Translations under genes and position numbers: made by a program
The notes under the pieces: generated by a model
The model's database searches: none
The model's input: the letters and a program-made list of their open reading frames with translations, nothing else
Told to the model about the DNA's origin: nothing
NCBI GenBank assembly: GCA_039192515.1
Contig: JBCCXA010000014.1
Span: 1 to 64,000 of the forward strand
Direction: 5' to 3'
Length of the DNA: 64,000 nt
From: Verrucomicrobiota bacterium
GTDB lineage: Bacteria; Verrucomicrobiota; Verrucomicrobiia; Methylacidiphilales; JBCCWR01
In this document: positions 38,213 through 46,782 of the stretch, one piece after another
How the letters are laid out: each line of letters opens with the position of its first letter
How positions within the stretch are numbered: position 1 is the stretch's first letter

Positions 38213-39568
38213 TCAAAGTTCTTCAGCCAGTGTCAAAACATCCCTTAAGCTATCAATTGTCCACACCATCTCATTATTTTCCAAGGCCAAATTTGGAGTC
38301 AATGAAAGAATGTTTCCATCAACCCCACCGGCCAAAAGAACCATTCCACAACGTAAGCTTTCTAAAACTAAAAACTCCGTTCTTTGAGAAGCCACTTTTC
38401 CATTTCCATCTGCAATCTCAAGCCCCCACATTAATCCGCGACCTCGTAATCTTGCAAGGCAGGTATGCTCTTGAACTAATCTGTATAATGCTTCGTACCA
38501 TATTTTTGATAATTGCCCGACCCATTTCTGCGTCGATTTCTTCTTCCAATAATGGATAGACTCCACTGCCATGGCACAACCAATGGGATGGCCTAGAAAA
38601 GTGCTTGTGTGTAATGCTTCCCCCGTACTCTTGGGCCAGTAATCCATGATCTCTTCCTTGCCCACACACGCAGAAATGGGAAACCCTCCACTTAAAGCTT
38701 TGCCCAGGCAAACAAGATCAGGGTAAACGCCCTCTGCTTCACAGGCAAAAAAATCACCAGTTCGATAAAACCCTGTGTAAATCTCATCGAAAATCAAGAG
38801 AACACCATATTGCTCTGAAATATCTCGAAGTAGTCTAAGAAAACCTTTAGGTGGAACTACCTCTCCTCCCCTACCTTGAATAGGTTCCACTAAGATCGCT
38901 CCATAGTCTTGATTTGCTAGTAATTCTTCTAGTTGAAAAACAAAAGGCTCTTTCCAATTATCACCAGCATCTAAATAGTGAGGAAAAGGTACAAATGATG
39001 CAATGTCTGCTAATTGCTTTTTGAATGGCTCATGGAATTCACGACGACCAGTAACAGTCATTGCACCATAACCAAGTCCATGGTAGCCAGATTCAAAGGC
39101 AATAATTCTCCTCTTACCTGTTACCAACCAGGCTGTTTTCATCGCTGCTTCAACCGCTTCGAATCCAGAGTTCCCTAGTATTGATTTACCTTTACCTAGC
39201 CCCCATCTTTCATAAGTGATTTCTGAGAGCAATTCACAAAGCTCTGCTTTTGCCGGACATGGATGAACATCCCCCATTGCGTGATATAATAGACCAGCCT
39301 GCATCTGCATGCACTTAACTAATGCCTGATCCCCCCACCCCATTGTAGACACACCGAACCCACTCGTTAAGTCAAGATAGCAATTACCATCAACATCCCA
39401 AATATTGCAGCCTTCCGCGCGATCCCAAAAGATAGGAAAATGTGGAGAAAGATAGGTAACATTCTGTGACTCATAGCTCTGCAGCTTTTTACTTAATTGC
39501 AAAGATTTTGGGCCAGGAACCTCTGTTATTAATTTAGGTAGCACACCATGATAATGGCCCAACTCCAC
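38213..39568 (-). CDS. Class III PLP-dependent aminotransferase
   Basis: An aminotransferase of the ornithine/GABA/glutamate-semialdehyde type. The cofactor residues can be located: phosphate loop GNSGFEAVEAA (132-142), D261 in LLIFDEIYTGFYRTG, and the Schiff-base K290 in LVCLGKALSGGFPIS, plus VEPIQGRGG. N-terminal FPIFWDRAEGCNIWDVDGN is the usual class III opening. The true substrate is unclear; the long relatively divergent N-terminus and lack of neighbours from a pathway prevent a closer call. It starts divergently from the coiled-coil gene at 39648. Confidence 0.88.
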   Translation of the reverse strand: MELGHYHGVLPKLITEVPGPKSLQLSKKLQSYESQNVTYLSPHFPIFWDRAEGCNIWDVDGNCYLDLTSGFGVSTMGWGDQALVKCMQMQAGLLYHAMGDVHPCPAKAELCELLSEITYERWGLGKGKSILGNSGFEAVEAAMKTAWLVTGKRRIIAFESGYHGLGYGAMTVTGRREFHEPFKKQLADIASFVPFPHYLDAGDNWKEPFVFQLEELLANQDYGAILVEPIQGRGGEVVPPKGFLRLLRDISEQYGVLLIFDEIYTGFYRTGDFFACEAEGVYPDLVCLGKALSGGFPISACVGKEEIMDYWPKSTGEALHTSTFLGHPIGCAMAVESIHYWKKKSTQKWVGQLSKIWYEALYRLVQEHTCLARLRGRGLMWGLEIADGNGKVASQRTEFLVLESLRCGMVLLAGGVDGNILSLTPNLALENNEMVWTIDSLRDVLTLAEEL

Positions 39569-39647
39569 CTCTTTTACAATCCTGAGCTATTTTCAGCCAA
39601 TTTCCTTGCATCCCCATAGAATTTGGTGTGAACTACCCAAATATAAT

Positions 39648-40322
39648 ATGTCTGAGCAAGATTCCTTCGCGTTCTATGAGGCGCTTGAACAAAATGATAA
39701 GCCAGAAGAGCCGAAGTTGCGCGGATCAGAACAAAGCTATAAAAGAGCCGAGACTTTTAAGGATCTCAGAACGTATCCATACTCAACCTATAAAAAGATA
39801 AAGAACCAGGAGACAGCCCGAATGCCTAACACAATTCATAGACCCATAGATGGTAAAAGGAATATTGAGCGCCAAACCCGAGAACAACGCACCGTTAATC
39901 AAGTTCTCAGTGGTATTACTCTTACTATCATATGTGGCATCGTTTTGGTTGGAGCATTGGCGGGAACTGGAGGGTATGTTTTATTTAAGCAAATCAATCA
40001 ACAAAGTGTCACTATTTCTGATTTGGAAAATAACAGCAATATGCGTCTTGCCGCACTTGAAGAACGCCTCTTAATCAAACACGCCGAACTTACCGAAGCT
40101 TTTGCCAACTCCAACCGCCGTATCATGGAGCTTGCCACCAACTTTGAACAGTACCGCAATGAAACTACTGAAAATCTGAAGAAGGCTCAGACTAACATCA
40201 ATACGCTATACGCTGAAAACCGCCGCCTTAAAAAACAAATCTCCTCTTACGAGCGGCGACTTGATGAACAAAACGATCTTATCTCTCTTTATGAAGCGCG
40301 TAGAAGCAGATTTTTTCGCTGA
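39648..40322 (+). CDS. Single-pass membrane protein with a coiled coil
   Basis: The ATG at 39648 (MSEQDSFAFYEALEQN) is preferred over the upstream TTG at 39606. The first 80 residues are charged and cytoplasmic. One membrane helix follows (ITLTIICGIVLVGALAGTGG). The rest, about 110 residues, is a long coiled coil (EERLLIKHAELTEAFANSN, YRNETTENLKKAQTNINTLY) ending in a basic tail (YEARRSRFFR). The organisation resembles small envelope or division-associated coiled-coil proteins, but no family can be named. The next gene begins at or near its stop codon, suggesting coupled translation. Confidence 0.7.
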   Translation: MSEQDSFAFYEALEQNDKPEEPKLRGSEQSYKRAETFKDLRTYPYSTYKKIKNQETARMPNTIHRPIDGKRNIERQTREQRTVNQVLSGITLTIICGIVLVGALAGTGGYVLFKQINQQSVTISDLENNSNMRLAALEERLLIKHAELTEAFANSNRRIMELATNFEQYRNETTENLKKAQTNINTLYAENRRLKKQISSYERRLDEQNDLISLYEARRSRFFR

Positions 40323-40331
40323 TTGAAGGAT

Positions 40332-40871
40332 ATGGGACTCGTTGAACTTAGACGCCTTTATTCTGAATGGCGCATACGCTTAAGACGCGTACAGGAGGTC
40401 ATCCAGCCCACTGTATGGTCAGAGCAAGACTGGAATAGGTTTGCTCACTCTCTAGTCATCGTCATCAATAAATATGGGAATACATGGGACCAAGAAGAAA
40501 CAAAATTTTCTGACATTCGCTGGGATGTCGAAGGAGATGCCCAGCTCATTTGCCAAACCGAAATAAGTCCTTCTAAAAGGTCTCTTGTCGTTGCACAACA
40601 AGGTGGGTTTGCTGATAGTAATCATAACTATACCTGGTTCTACGCTGAATTTAATGAACAAGGGGAGTTTATTGGCAACCCTTATTGGGTTGATGGAAAT
40701 TGGAAAGACGCTTTAGCCATGGTTCTACTCCCTCAACAAATGGCAGCGGGCTTTTATCTCCAAGCGTCTTATAACGACGGTTTAAAACAAAACCTTCTCC
40801 TACAAGACGCAAAGAGTGAGGGAGAGAATAAGTGGTTAGAAAAGAGCTACGAAGAAGTTACTCAATCCTAG
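40332..40871 (+). CDS. Hypothetical protein coupled to the coiled-coil membrane gene
   Basis: No family recognised. About 180 soluble residues begin with an Arg-rich helix (RRLYSEWRIRLRRVQEV) and continue with a Trp-rich beta-type domain (WDQEETKFSDIRWDVEGD, NYTWFYAEFNEQGEF, GNPYWVDGNWKDAL). It starts one codon or so after the stop of the coiled-coil gene. A TTG at 40323 gives three extra residues, while ATG 40332 has gaagga immediately before it. Co-transcription with the coiled-coil gene is likely. The function is unknown. Confidence 0.65.
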   Translation: MGLVELRRLYSEWRIRLRRVQEVIQPTVWSEQDWNRFAHSLVIVINKYGNTWDQEETKFSDIRWDVEGDAQLICQTEISPSKRSLVVAQQGGFADSNHNYTWFYAEFNEQGEFIGNPYWVDGNWKDALAMVLLPQQMAAGFYLQASYNDGLKQNLLLQDAKSEGENKWLEKSYEEVTQS

Positions 40872-40909
40872 ACCATCCTTACAACCATGAGCAAAAGCTT
40901 TAGCTACCC

Positions 40910-41578
40910 TTAGCTACCAAATTGACTAAGAACTTGAGCTGCTTTACCCTTGGCCTCCAATATCAGGTTGCCTTTCCTGTCCAAAAACAACTCCATGTCA
41001 TCTACTATTACTCGTCGCTCAAGTAACAATTTTAACTCTTTGGCACCTAACTCAGCTACACCTTGAGCACCACCTTCTGGTCCAAACATCAACTTGTTAT
41101 CATTGGTTTTACTTAACACCATCTCTCTGCCATTGCTAAGAAAATTAAATGATTGCCCAGCCTCTACTTGATCGACAAGCGCAGGTCTCAACAACATACC
41201 AAAATGAAAAACACGTGGTTTTTTCCATCTGGCTTGCCATATCTTATGATCCTGATCAAAACGAATATTGGCGCGCTTTAAAAACTTCTGATTTTCCGCA
41301 ATCTTCTCAATAGGCAGATGATCCATAATAGACGGATTTTCCACCTCATCTTCAATCAGATCTAACATGAGTCTACCAAAGGGGTTCTCTTGAATAATAC
41401 TGGAATAAGCAAACATGCGAGCCAGCCACCGCTCTTCTCGAATAATATTCTCAGCGATAGGAAATTCCTCGCTGAAATTGATAGGACTAGGATGCCGCAA
41501 ATCAACCGAAGAACTATCAGCCCAAGCAATAGACAAACTCAGCCCTACAAAAAATAGGGTTCTGAAAATGGATGTCAT
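40910..41578 (-). CDS. Exported protein of unknown function
   Basis: A signal peptide (MTSIFRTLFFVGLSLSIAWA, then DSSS) opens a 222-residue protein without recognisable domains. The mature part alternates helical segments (RMFAYSSIIQENPFGRLMLDL) and beta-like ones (HFGMLLRPALVDQV, RVIVDDMELFLDRKGNLIL). The predicted location is the periplasm or cell surface. The gene converges with the preceding pair at 40871 and stands alone on the minus strand. Confidence 0.65.
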   Translation of the reverse strand: MTSIFRTLFFVGLSLSIAWADSSSVDLRHPSPINFSEEFPIAENIIREERWLARMFAYSSIIQENPFGRLMLDLIEDEVENPSIMDHLPIEKIAENQKFLKRANIRFDQDHKIWQARWKKPRVFHFGMLLRPALVDQVEAGQSFNFLSNGREMVLSKTNDNKLMFGPEGGAQGVAELGAKELKLLLERRVIVDDMELFLDRKGNLILEAKGKAAQVLSQFGS

Positions 41579-41931
41579 TTAGAAAATACAGCTCCCATAT
41601 CGATTTTCAACTATGCGCATGCGTTTATATTTTTTCAACAAAAAATTTACCTAACTACAACATTATGAACAACCTAGGGAGTTATTCACAAACTGTTCAC
41701 AATCAAGAGGTTCGCAAAATTCATATCTTGATATATCTAGATAAATTTTCTGATTCATCCCTCTTTGATTGCTCTTTTGGAACTCCCAGCAGTCTAAAGA
41801 ATCAGACTCTGGGGATATTTTACAAAATCGCATCCATGCTTCTATTTGATCAACGCTCAGTCTATAATGTCAAAGCATGTGTAAGGGGACTCAATAGAAA
41901 AATCATTGATTTGACCGAATTTAGGACTCTG
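41579..41931. other. Gap without a convincing gene
   Basis: A plus-strand frame of 139 codons (41572-41991) crosses the gap but overlaps the coding ends of both flanking minus-strand genes, has no ribosome binding site and has an unlikely composition, so it is not called. The gap holds two DnaA-box-like 9-mers, TTATTCACA (41682-41690) and CTGTTCACA (41693-41701), 2 nt apart. Nothing else supports an origin. Confidence 0.4.
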
Positions 41932-44900
41932 TTAATAAAAACGTTCTTCTACCGGTTGCTCAATGACTTGGTCAATCACTTCTCCAGTTAAGCGGTCAAT
42001 CGCGACTTGTACAATTAGATGCTTTTGTCCTGTGACATGAAAGTCTTTCAAGTTTCGGCTGGCTGGGGTAAAGCTTCCGCTTTGTGTGATAACGTCAATC
42101 AATAAGTGCCAGGTTCTGGCATTATGAATATCTGAAAGCGCTGAGAGCAGAGCATCTCTTTGAACTTTCAAATCACGATTCGTATACGACGAGAAGGACT
42201 GTAGCATTTGGGCAATATCTACTGAGTTTGTTAGAATATTGGTAGGGTTTTCTTTAGGACCCAGATAATCTTCAATTTCATCGACGAGTTGTTCAGCTTC
42301 ATTCTCTGTAATGGTTGCCCCAGGGTCTTCACCCTCGATAGGAGCTACATCTGTATTAGCTACAATAGCTTTTAAAACTTCCCTTGGTGCTTTATTGAGA
42401 TTCACTTTATCAGATCTAACACTAGCTTCATTTAAACTAAAGAGCTCGAGTAATGCAGCGTCTGCTGCAGGTTGCGCAGAGTCTGGGTTTTCTTCATGGT
42501 TCAAAAGGTTGAGTGTCTTCCAAGGTAAATCGCGGCAGGCATAACTCATCTCTGCAATAGAAGTGAATGGTCTATTTAATACAATTGGACGACTTATGAT
42601 TTGGCCATCAGAGTAATTAAAAGTGGCATTAGGATTATCTGCTGCTCTTATCTGACTGGAGTTACCCCGGTCGCTGTAAGACTGCTCTCCACTTGCTTTG
42701 TTAGAACTCATAGCCTTACAATCAAAATGCTGTGTTTTTACCCAGGTAGTATAACTGCCTTCATTCGTGTTATCGAAGCCCGAAAAAGCACAAAGGGCAT
42801 CAGAACCAGAGTCAGAATCTAAAAGCTTTAGCAAAACATGATCGGTAGGATCTAAACCCAGATCTCTTTCTGGTTCAGATGTGCCAGTGTGCAAAAAACC
42901 AAATCTTGTAACTCTGGGGTCAGGAAAAAAAGAATATAACCTGGCGATACCATTCTTACTGAAATCCTGCTGGTTGTTACTATTGTGATTTAGCTCTTTT
43001 GATACCCTGGGAATGTAAGAACTATAGTTACCTCCGATTTCAGTGATCGTTTGCACTGGCAGCCAACTTCCTTTTACTAGCTTTTCGAGTTGAATATGAT
43101 ATTGCTCGGCATCTATGTACAATCTATGATTGTCAAAATTGGTGTTATCTGGTACCTGGTAATTACTCAATTCAAACTTTCCTTTATAAAAACCAAATAC
43201 GTTTGAACCATCTTCTTCGTAGTAGTCATCATTGCCATTTGCATCATCAGAAAATGAGCTTGCGTCACTTCTTATCAGAAACCTCGGATCGGCAAAGTCT
43301 CCATCAAGAACAGTAAAGTTAATAAAATCGGTAACAGGGCTATCAGGACCCTGTCCAGCACCTGCAGCACCATTTCGAATATGTGCGCCGTTGCTCCAGC
43401 TTTCTGGAGTAAATTTGACTTGTATAAACTGGTCATAGAATTCAGCACTTTTGAATAAGCCATGAAATTTTAATCGGTATTCGCCGCCCTGAGATTGAGA
43501 GGCATTGCGGTGCGGGTTCCACAGATTAAAGGTCCAATGAAAGGTTGCTGAACTGTTGACCGGTAACTGATATGTAGCTGATCCATCAGAATCACCCACT
43601 ATACTAGGATGTGTCACACTGTCGTAAACGACTCCCCCAATTTGATCATCAAGACGAATGGTCGTGTGGTGTCCCAGAGCAAAGAGATATGGTATGTTCT
43701 CGATCCCTGCCAAGTCGTGGTCAATGGCAAAACCAGAGCCTGATGGTCCTTCAGGATTTGAAGTAATATCATTGCGAGCTATGACTGTGGGATCGCTGTC
43801 TTCATCATATTGGTCAATAATATTTAAACCAATTTGCCAAATGTGACGTGATAGCTCACGGGCAATAGAATCTGTATCAAGAAAAGAATTTAGATGTCTA
43901 AAGGTAGAATTATTATTAAATATATTTTCAAGCACTTGGTTTTCATCTTGAGCAATCTGTCCCAGTGAATCAGGCCAGATACCAGCTTGAAGCACTTCAA
44001 AGAAGTTGGGTTCGCGTCCCTCCTCGGCAATCTCTTGAAAAGCTAGCAGCCTCTCGCGACTCCTTAATCCATCTTCATCAGGGCTAAAACTACTGTCTTC
44101 TACTACAGCTTCTTCGTCATAAGTCCACTTAAGTCCCTCTGGCTCCAAACCAAAGTAATCCTTTATTTTTGCAAGACGCTCTTCTTGGCTCATACTCTGA
44201 CTCAAGTCACTTTCTTCATTAAACAGAGCAATCATCGTGAGTGGGAAACGGCTCTTTAATAATAATTCCCCTACTTGTGCTTCAGTTCCATCTCTTCTCG
44301 TAAAGGGCTTTGTCACCCTTGCGTCATTAGGAGAAGTATGAATCTCCTCTGGACTCGCTGCAGGGGTGTTAACAGGCTTCCAATCGGGACTATTTACTGC
44401 CGTGCTAAAGGTATTGACATGCGTCAAAAACTCTTCAGGGTCTCCACCGCTAAACTGATTTCTAGCCGTCTCTGAATAGGCATAATAAATGAGGTCTGTG
44501 CGATCTAGGAATCTATTTGTTACATACCCTTCTGAAGTAGGAGGTGCTACCTGATATCCATAGCGTTGGCCATAATTCGTAATATAGTCATCATATTTAG
44601 CGAGGTCGGATGCCCACTTCCAATTAAAGAGACTGATGGGGTCATCTGATTCTCCTATATAACCTGGCAATGGATTGTTATAAAGGTCTAACCAGGCTAG
44701 GCTTCCCTTTCGCTTTGATTTTGCCTGTAGGTCCTCTGGTAAATTTCCCGGAGCACCCACTACATTGATATTGATAAGACCAGAGGTGTCATATACTCGG
44801 TACGCATAACGCCCCAAGACATAGCCATGATTGAGCCTATCCCCTAATACACTTTTCAATAACCTTTCGGAAAATTTATCGAGTTGAACTGGACCATTTC

Positions 44901-45507
44901 GATCAACATAAATCCAATCAGGATACCCGTCTGCTAAAGTTTGCTGATTTTGAGCAGTTGTCAGTAATCTCGCCGTGTTCCAAGCTTGCGCTGAAAGCCT
45001 TCGATTGTTAAGCGAAGGATCATCTGTGCTTACAGTGCTTGCTAAACTTACATTGCTTCCTTCAAAAAACTCTACTCCTCTTCGGCTCGTTTTTAGTAAG
45101 TTTAAAATATTCGAACGAGCCATTTGCAGGGCGTGAGCATCTCGCTGTGGAGAGTAATCTTTGTCTTCTTTCGGTGTATAAAAAGCCCTTTCTGATATAG
45201 AGTCGGATGAACTTGTCACAGAGTTCTGTTCAATCTCATAGAGGGTTTCGGATATCACCTGATTTAGAGCATCTTGAGCCAATAAATCCACCATCAGCGA
45301 TTTAGAATAGTGAGTAGTCGCGGCCAGATCAGTTCGGGCCGTGCTCACAAATGCCACTAGCATGATAGCTGCTAAGGCGATTAAAAATAGCACTCCCACC
45401 AAGGCAATTCCAGCTTTGGTAGACTTACCACCTTGAATTTTTTGGTAAAATCTTCTGAGCTTGTCCCATCTTCCTGATGGCTTTTCGCGTTCCTCTTGAT
45501 CCTTCAT
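41932..45507 (-). CDS. Giant prepilin-like protein, Verru_Chthon cassette protein A type
   Basis: The 1191-residue protein begins with a basic cytoplasmic stretch and then a hydrophobic helix in prepilin/GspK style (IALVGVLFLIALAAIMLVAF). A very large exported region follows. Near the C-terminus KVNLNKAPREVLKAIVANTD resembles the helix-hairpin-helix-like core of GspK-type minor pseudopilins. The size, helix position and order fit the A protein of the four-gene Verru_Chthon cassette known from Verrucomicrobiota, but partners B, C and D are not found on either side. It may cap or build a surface filament; the function is not known. Confidence in the precise subfamily is moderate. Confidence 0.7.
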   Translation of the reverse strand: MKDQEEREKPSGRWDKLRRFYQKIQGGKSTKAGIALVGVLFLIALAAIMLVAFVSTARTDLAATTHYSKSLMVDLLAQDALNQVISETLYEIEQNSVTSSSDSISERAFYTPKEDKDYSPQRDAHALQMARSNILNLLKTSRRGVEFFEGSNVSLASTVSTDDPSLNNRRLSAQAWNTARLLTTAQNQQTLADGYPDWIYVDRNGPVQLDKFSERLLKSVLGDRLNHGYVLGRYAYRVYDTSGLININVVGAPGNLPEDLQAKSKRKGSLAWLDLYNNPLPGYIGESDDPISLFNWKWASDLAKYDDYITNYGQRYGYQVAPPTSEGYVTNRFLDRTDLIYYAYSETARNQFSGGDPEEFLTHVNTFSTAVNSPDWKPVNTPAASPEEIHTSPNDARVTKPFTRRDGTEAQVGELLLKSRFPLTMIALFNEESDLSQSMSQEERLAKIKDYFGLEPEGLKWTYDEEAVVEDSSFSPDEDGLRSRERLLAFQEIAEEGREPNFFEVLQAGIWPDSLGQIAQDENQVLENIFNNNSTFRHLNSFLDTDSIARELSRHIWQIGLNIIDQYDEDSDPTVIARNDITSNPEGPSGSGFAIDHDLAGIENIPYLFALGHHTTIRLDDQIGGVVYDSVTHPSIVGDSDGSATYQLPVNSSATFHWTFNLWNPHRNASQSQGGEYRLKFHGLFKSAEFYDQFIQVKFTPESWSNGAHIRNGAAGAGQGPDSPVTDFINFTVLDGDFADPRFLIRSDASSFSDDANGNDDYYEEDGSNVFGFYKGKFELSNYQVPDNTNFDNHRLYIDAEQYHIQLEKLVKGSWLPVQTITEIGGNYSSYIPRVSKELNHNSNNQQDFSKNGIARLYSFFPDPRVTRFGFLHTGTSEPERDLGLDPTDHVLLKLLDSDSGSDALCAFSGFDNTNEGSYTTWVKTQHFDCKAMSSNKASGEQSYSDRGNSSQIRAADNPNATFNYSDGQIISRPIVLNRPFTSIAEMSYACRDLPWKTLNLLNHEENPDSAQPAADAALLELFSLNEASVRSDKVNLNKAPREVLKAIVANTDVAPIEGEDPGATITENEAEQLVDEIEDYLGPKENPTNILTNSVDIAQMLQSFSSYTNRDLKVQRDALLSALSDIHNARTWHLLIDVITQSGSFTPASRNLKDFHVTGQKHLIVQVAIDRLTGEVIDQVIEQPVEERFY

Positions 45508-45675
45508 AAAGCCCCGTTTTCAATTTTATGAATTAAATGATTCTTTTCGGATATCGGACTTTAAAAGATTAACTTTAGCTTTTGCCACTGCAGATTAGCT
45601 CCTGTAAGCCTTGCACTACAAAGAATAGAAGAATCGACTAAGATGTATCCAAATCTAATATTTCCGGCAGATTCC

Positions 45676-45795
45676 ATGTTTCTCGGAGCCAAGATCTTGC
45701 GTATACCCCCGCCCTACGCGATTAAATGGCTCTATCTTGCTTGGAATCAAGCTGTTATGGAGATTTTCAATGGGCTAATAAATCATTCGGAGTAA
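45676..45795 (+). repeat. Short coding-like fragment duplicated at 46725
   Basis: ATG 45676 opens a 39-codon frame starting MFLGAKILRIPPPYAIK and closing at TAA 45793. The first part matches 46725 onward, where the plus strand encodes MFLGTKILQRPLTRYG: atgtttct(c/t)gg followed by ccaagat(c/t)ttgc. Both lie close to the peroxiredoxin/FMN-reductase modules. This is probably a duplicated remnant of a gene; the family is not recognised. The rest of the 415-nt gap upstream of the peroxiredoxin gene has nothing further. Confidence 0.45.
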
Positions 45796-45922
45796 AATCG
45801 AATGATAGGTTGTAAGACTGAAACTGTTCCGTTACAACCATAGTAGTTTGCTTATATTCAGATAAAGCCATACAAGAGTAAAAGAACACCAAGCTAAATG
45901 ATCGAAAATGGAGATTTAAAGA

Positions 45923-46450
45923 ATGAATAAAAAATTTAAATCAGGGGGGATCCTTCCAGCCTATACTTTTAAATCGGTAAACGGAGATACCTTCACATTA
46001 GGGAAACCTTCAGTGAACGGAAATTGGCAATTAGTTTTCATTTACCGCGGCCGCCACTGTCCTATCTGCGTTGAATATCTTGCTAGGCTTGAAGAACTTA
46101 GAGAAAAGTTTATGGCAGCGAAAGCAGAGATCGTTGTTGTTTCTGCTGATCCTGAAATAAAGGCAAAAGATATGGTGGAACAGACTAAGATGAAGTTCCC
46201 CGTGGGCTATGATTTATCAATTGATCAAATGAAAGAATTAGGTGTCTACATATCAATGCCAAGATCTAATGATGAAACTGATCGCCCTTTTGCTGAACCC
46301 GGCATGTTTGCTGTAAATTCTGAGGGGAAGGTTCAACTAATCGATATTTCTAATACTCCTTTCAATCGTGCCGACCTATCCGAACTCCTAGATACTGTTG
46401 AATGGATTCAAGATAATGACTACCCCATACGTGGAACTTACGAGGCCTAA
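45923..46450 (+). CDS. Peroxiredoxin-like protein (AhpC/TSA, thioredoxin fold)
   Basis: A 175-residue thioredoxin-fold protein with a CxxC active site (C46, C49 in RGRHCPICVEYL), as in the peroxiredoxin-like AhpC/TSA subgroup rather than classical 2-Cys Prx. After it come the usual strands (AEIVVVSADPEIKAK, KFPVGYDLS, PGMFAVNSEGKVQ). It probably reduces peroxides or organic disulfides. The Shine-Dalgarno (tggagattt) stands before ATG 45923. A ruined second copy of this gene lies at 52371-52580, and a ruined FMN-reductase gene faces it downstream. Confidence 0.88.
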   Translation: MNKKFKSGGILPAYTFKSVNGDTFTLGKPSVNGNWQLVFIYRGRHCPICVEYLARLEELREKFMAAKAEIVVVSADPEIKAKDMVEQTKMKFPVGYDLSIDQMKELGVYISMPRSNDETDRPFAEPGMFAVNSEGKVQLIDISNTPFNRADLSELLDTVEWIQDNDYPIRGTYEA

Positions 46451-46479
46451 AAATTCAGCTATTATAAAGCCTCTGAAAA

Positions 46480-46710
46480 TTGCATACCTGCTGATAGAAG
46501 CTACGACTGCAAATGCTTTTCTCTGAATCCATCGCAGAGTCAATGAGTTGAACTAGCTTGATTCACGTTCCACTGAGAAAATTGGCATTTCATAGTCATT
46601 CAAGTCAGTACAGTATCATCTGTATCACTTTGAGGAATCAACCCTAAGCCTTGCAAGATATCTATTGATAGACGTTGTGCTATTAATAGCTGCAGTCATT
46701 AATATTTTTC
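46480..46710 (-). pseudogene. Ruined NAD(P)H-dependent FMN reductase copy
   Basis: On the minus strand this stretch encodes INSTTSINRYLA, a stop-ridden segment, then DLNDYEMPIFSVERESS and LVQLIDSAMD. The intact gene at 53521-54054 has SNSITSINRSLA, DLNDYEMPIYSPERESS and LVQLIESSDG at the matching places. At least two stops, a loss of about eight codons after ERESS and a larger deletion before SEKS break the frame. The start would be near 46699. It sits just after, and facing, the intact peroxiredoxin gene. Confidence 0.88.
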
Positions 46711-46724
46711 TATATTCCTTTTTT

Positions 46725-46782
46725 ATGTTTCTTGGGACCAAGATTTTGCAGAGGCCTTTAACTCGCTATGGCATCATTCGCA
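46725..46782 (+). repeat. Second copy of the MFLG-type fragment
   Basis: The plus strand from ATG 46725 reads MFLGTKILQRPLTRYG and runs into the 3' end of the porin gene. It matches the fragment at 45676 over about 30 bases. Confidence 0.45.

Noticed and set aside
41682..41701. Replication origin
   Set aside because: Only two imperfect DnaA boxes, no dnaA/dnaN/gidA genes and no AT-rich unwinding repeats.
41572..41991. 139-codon plus-strand frame
   Set aside because: It overlaps the coding ends of two minus-strand genes, lacks a ribosome binding site and has a composition typical of a shadow frame.
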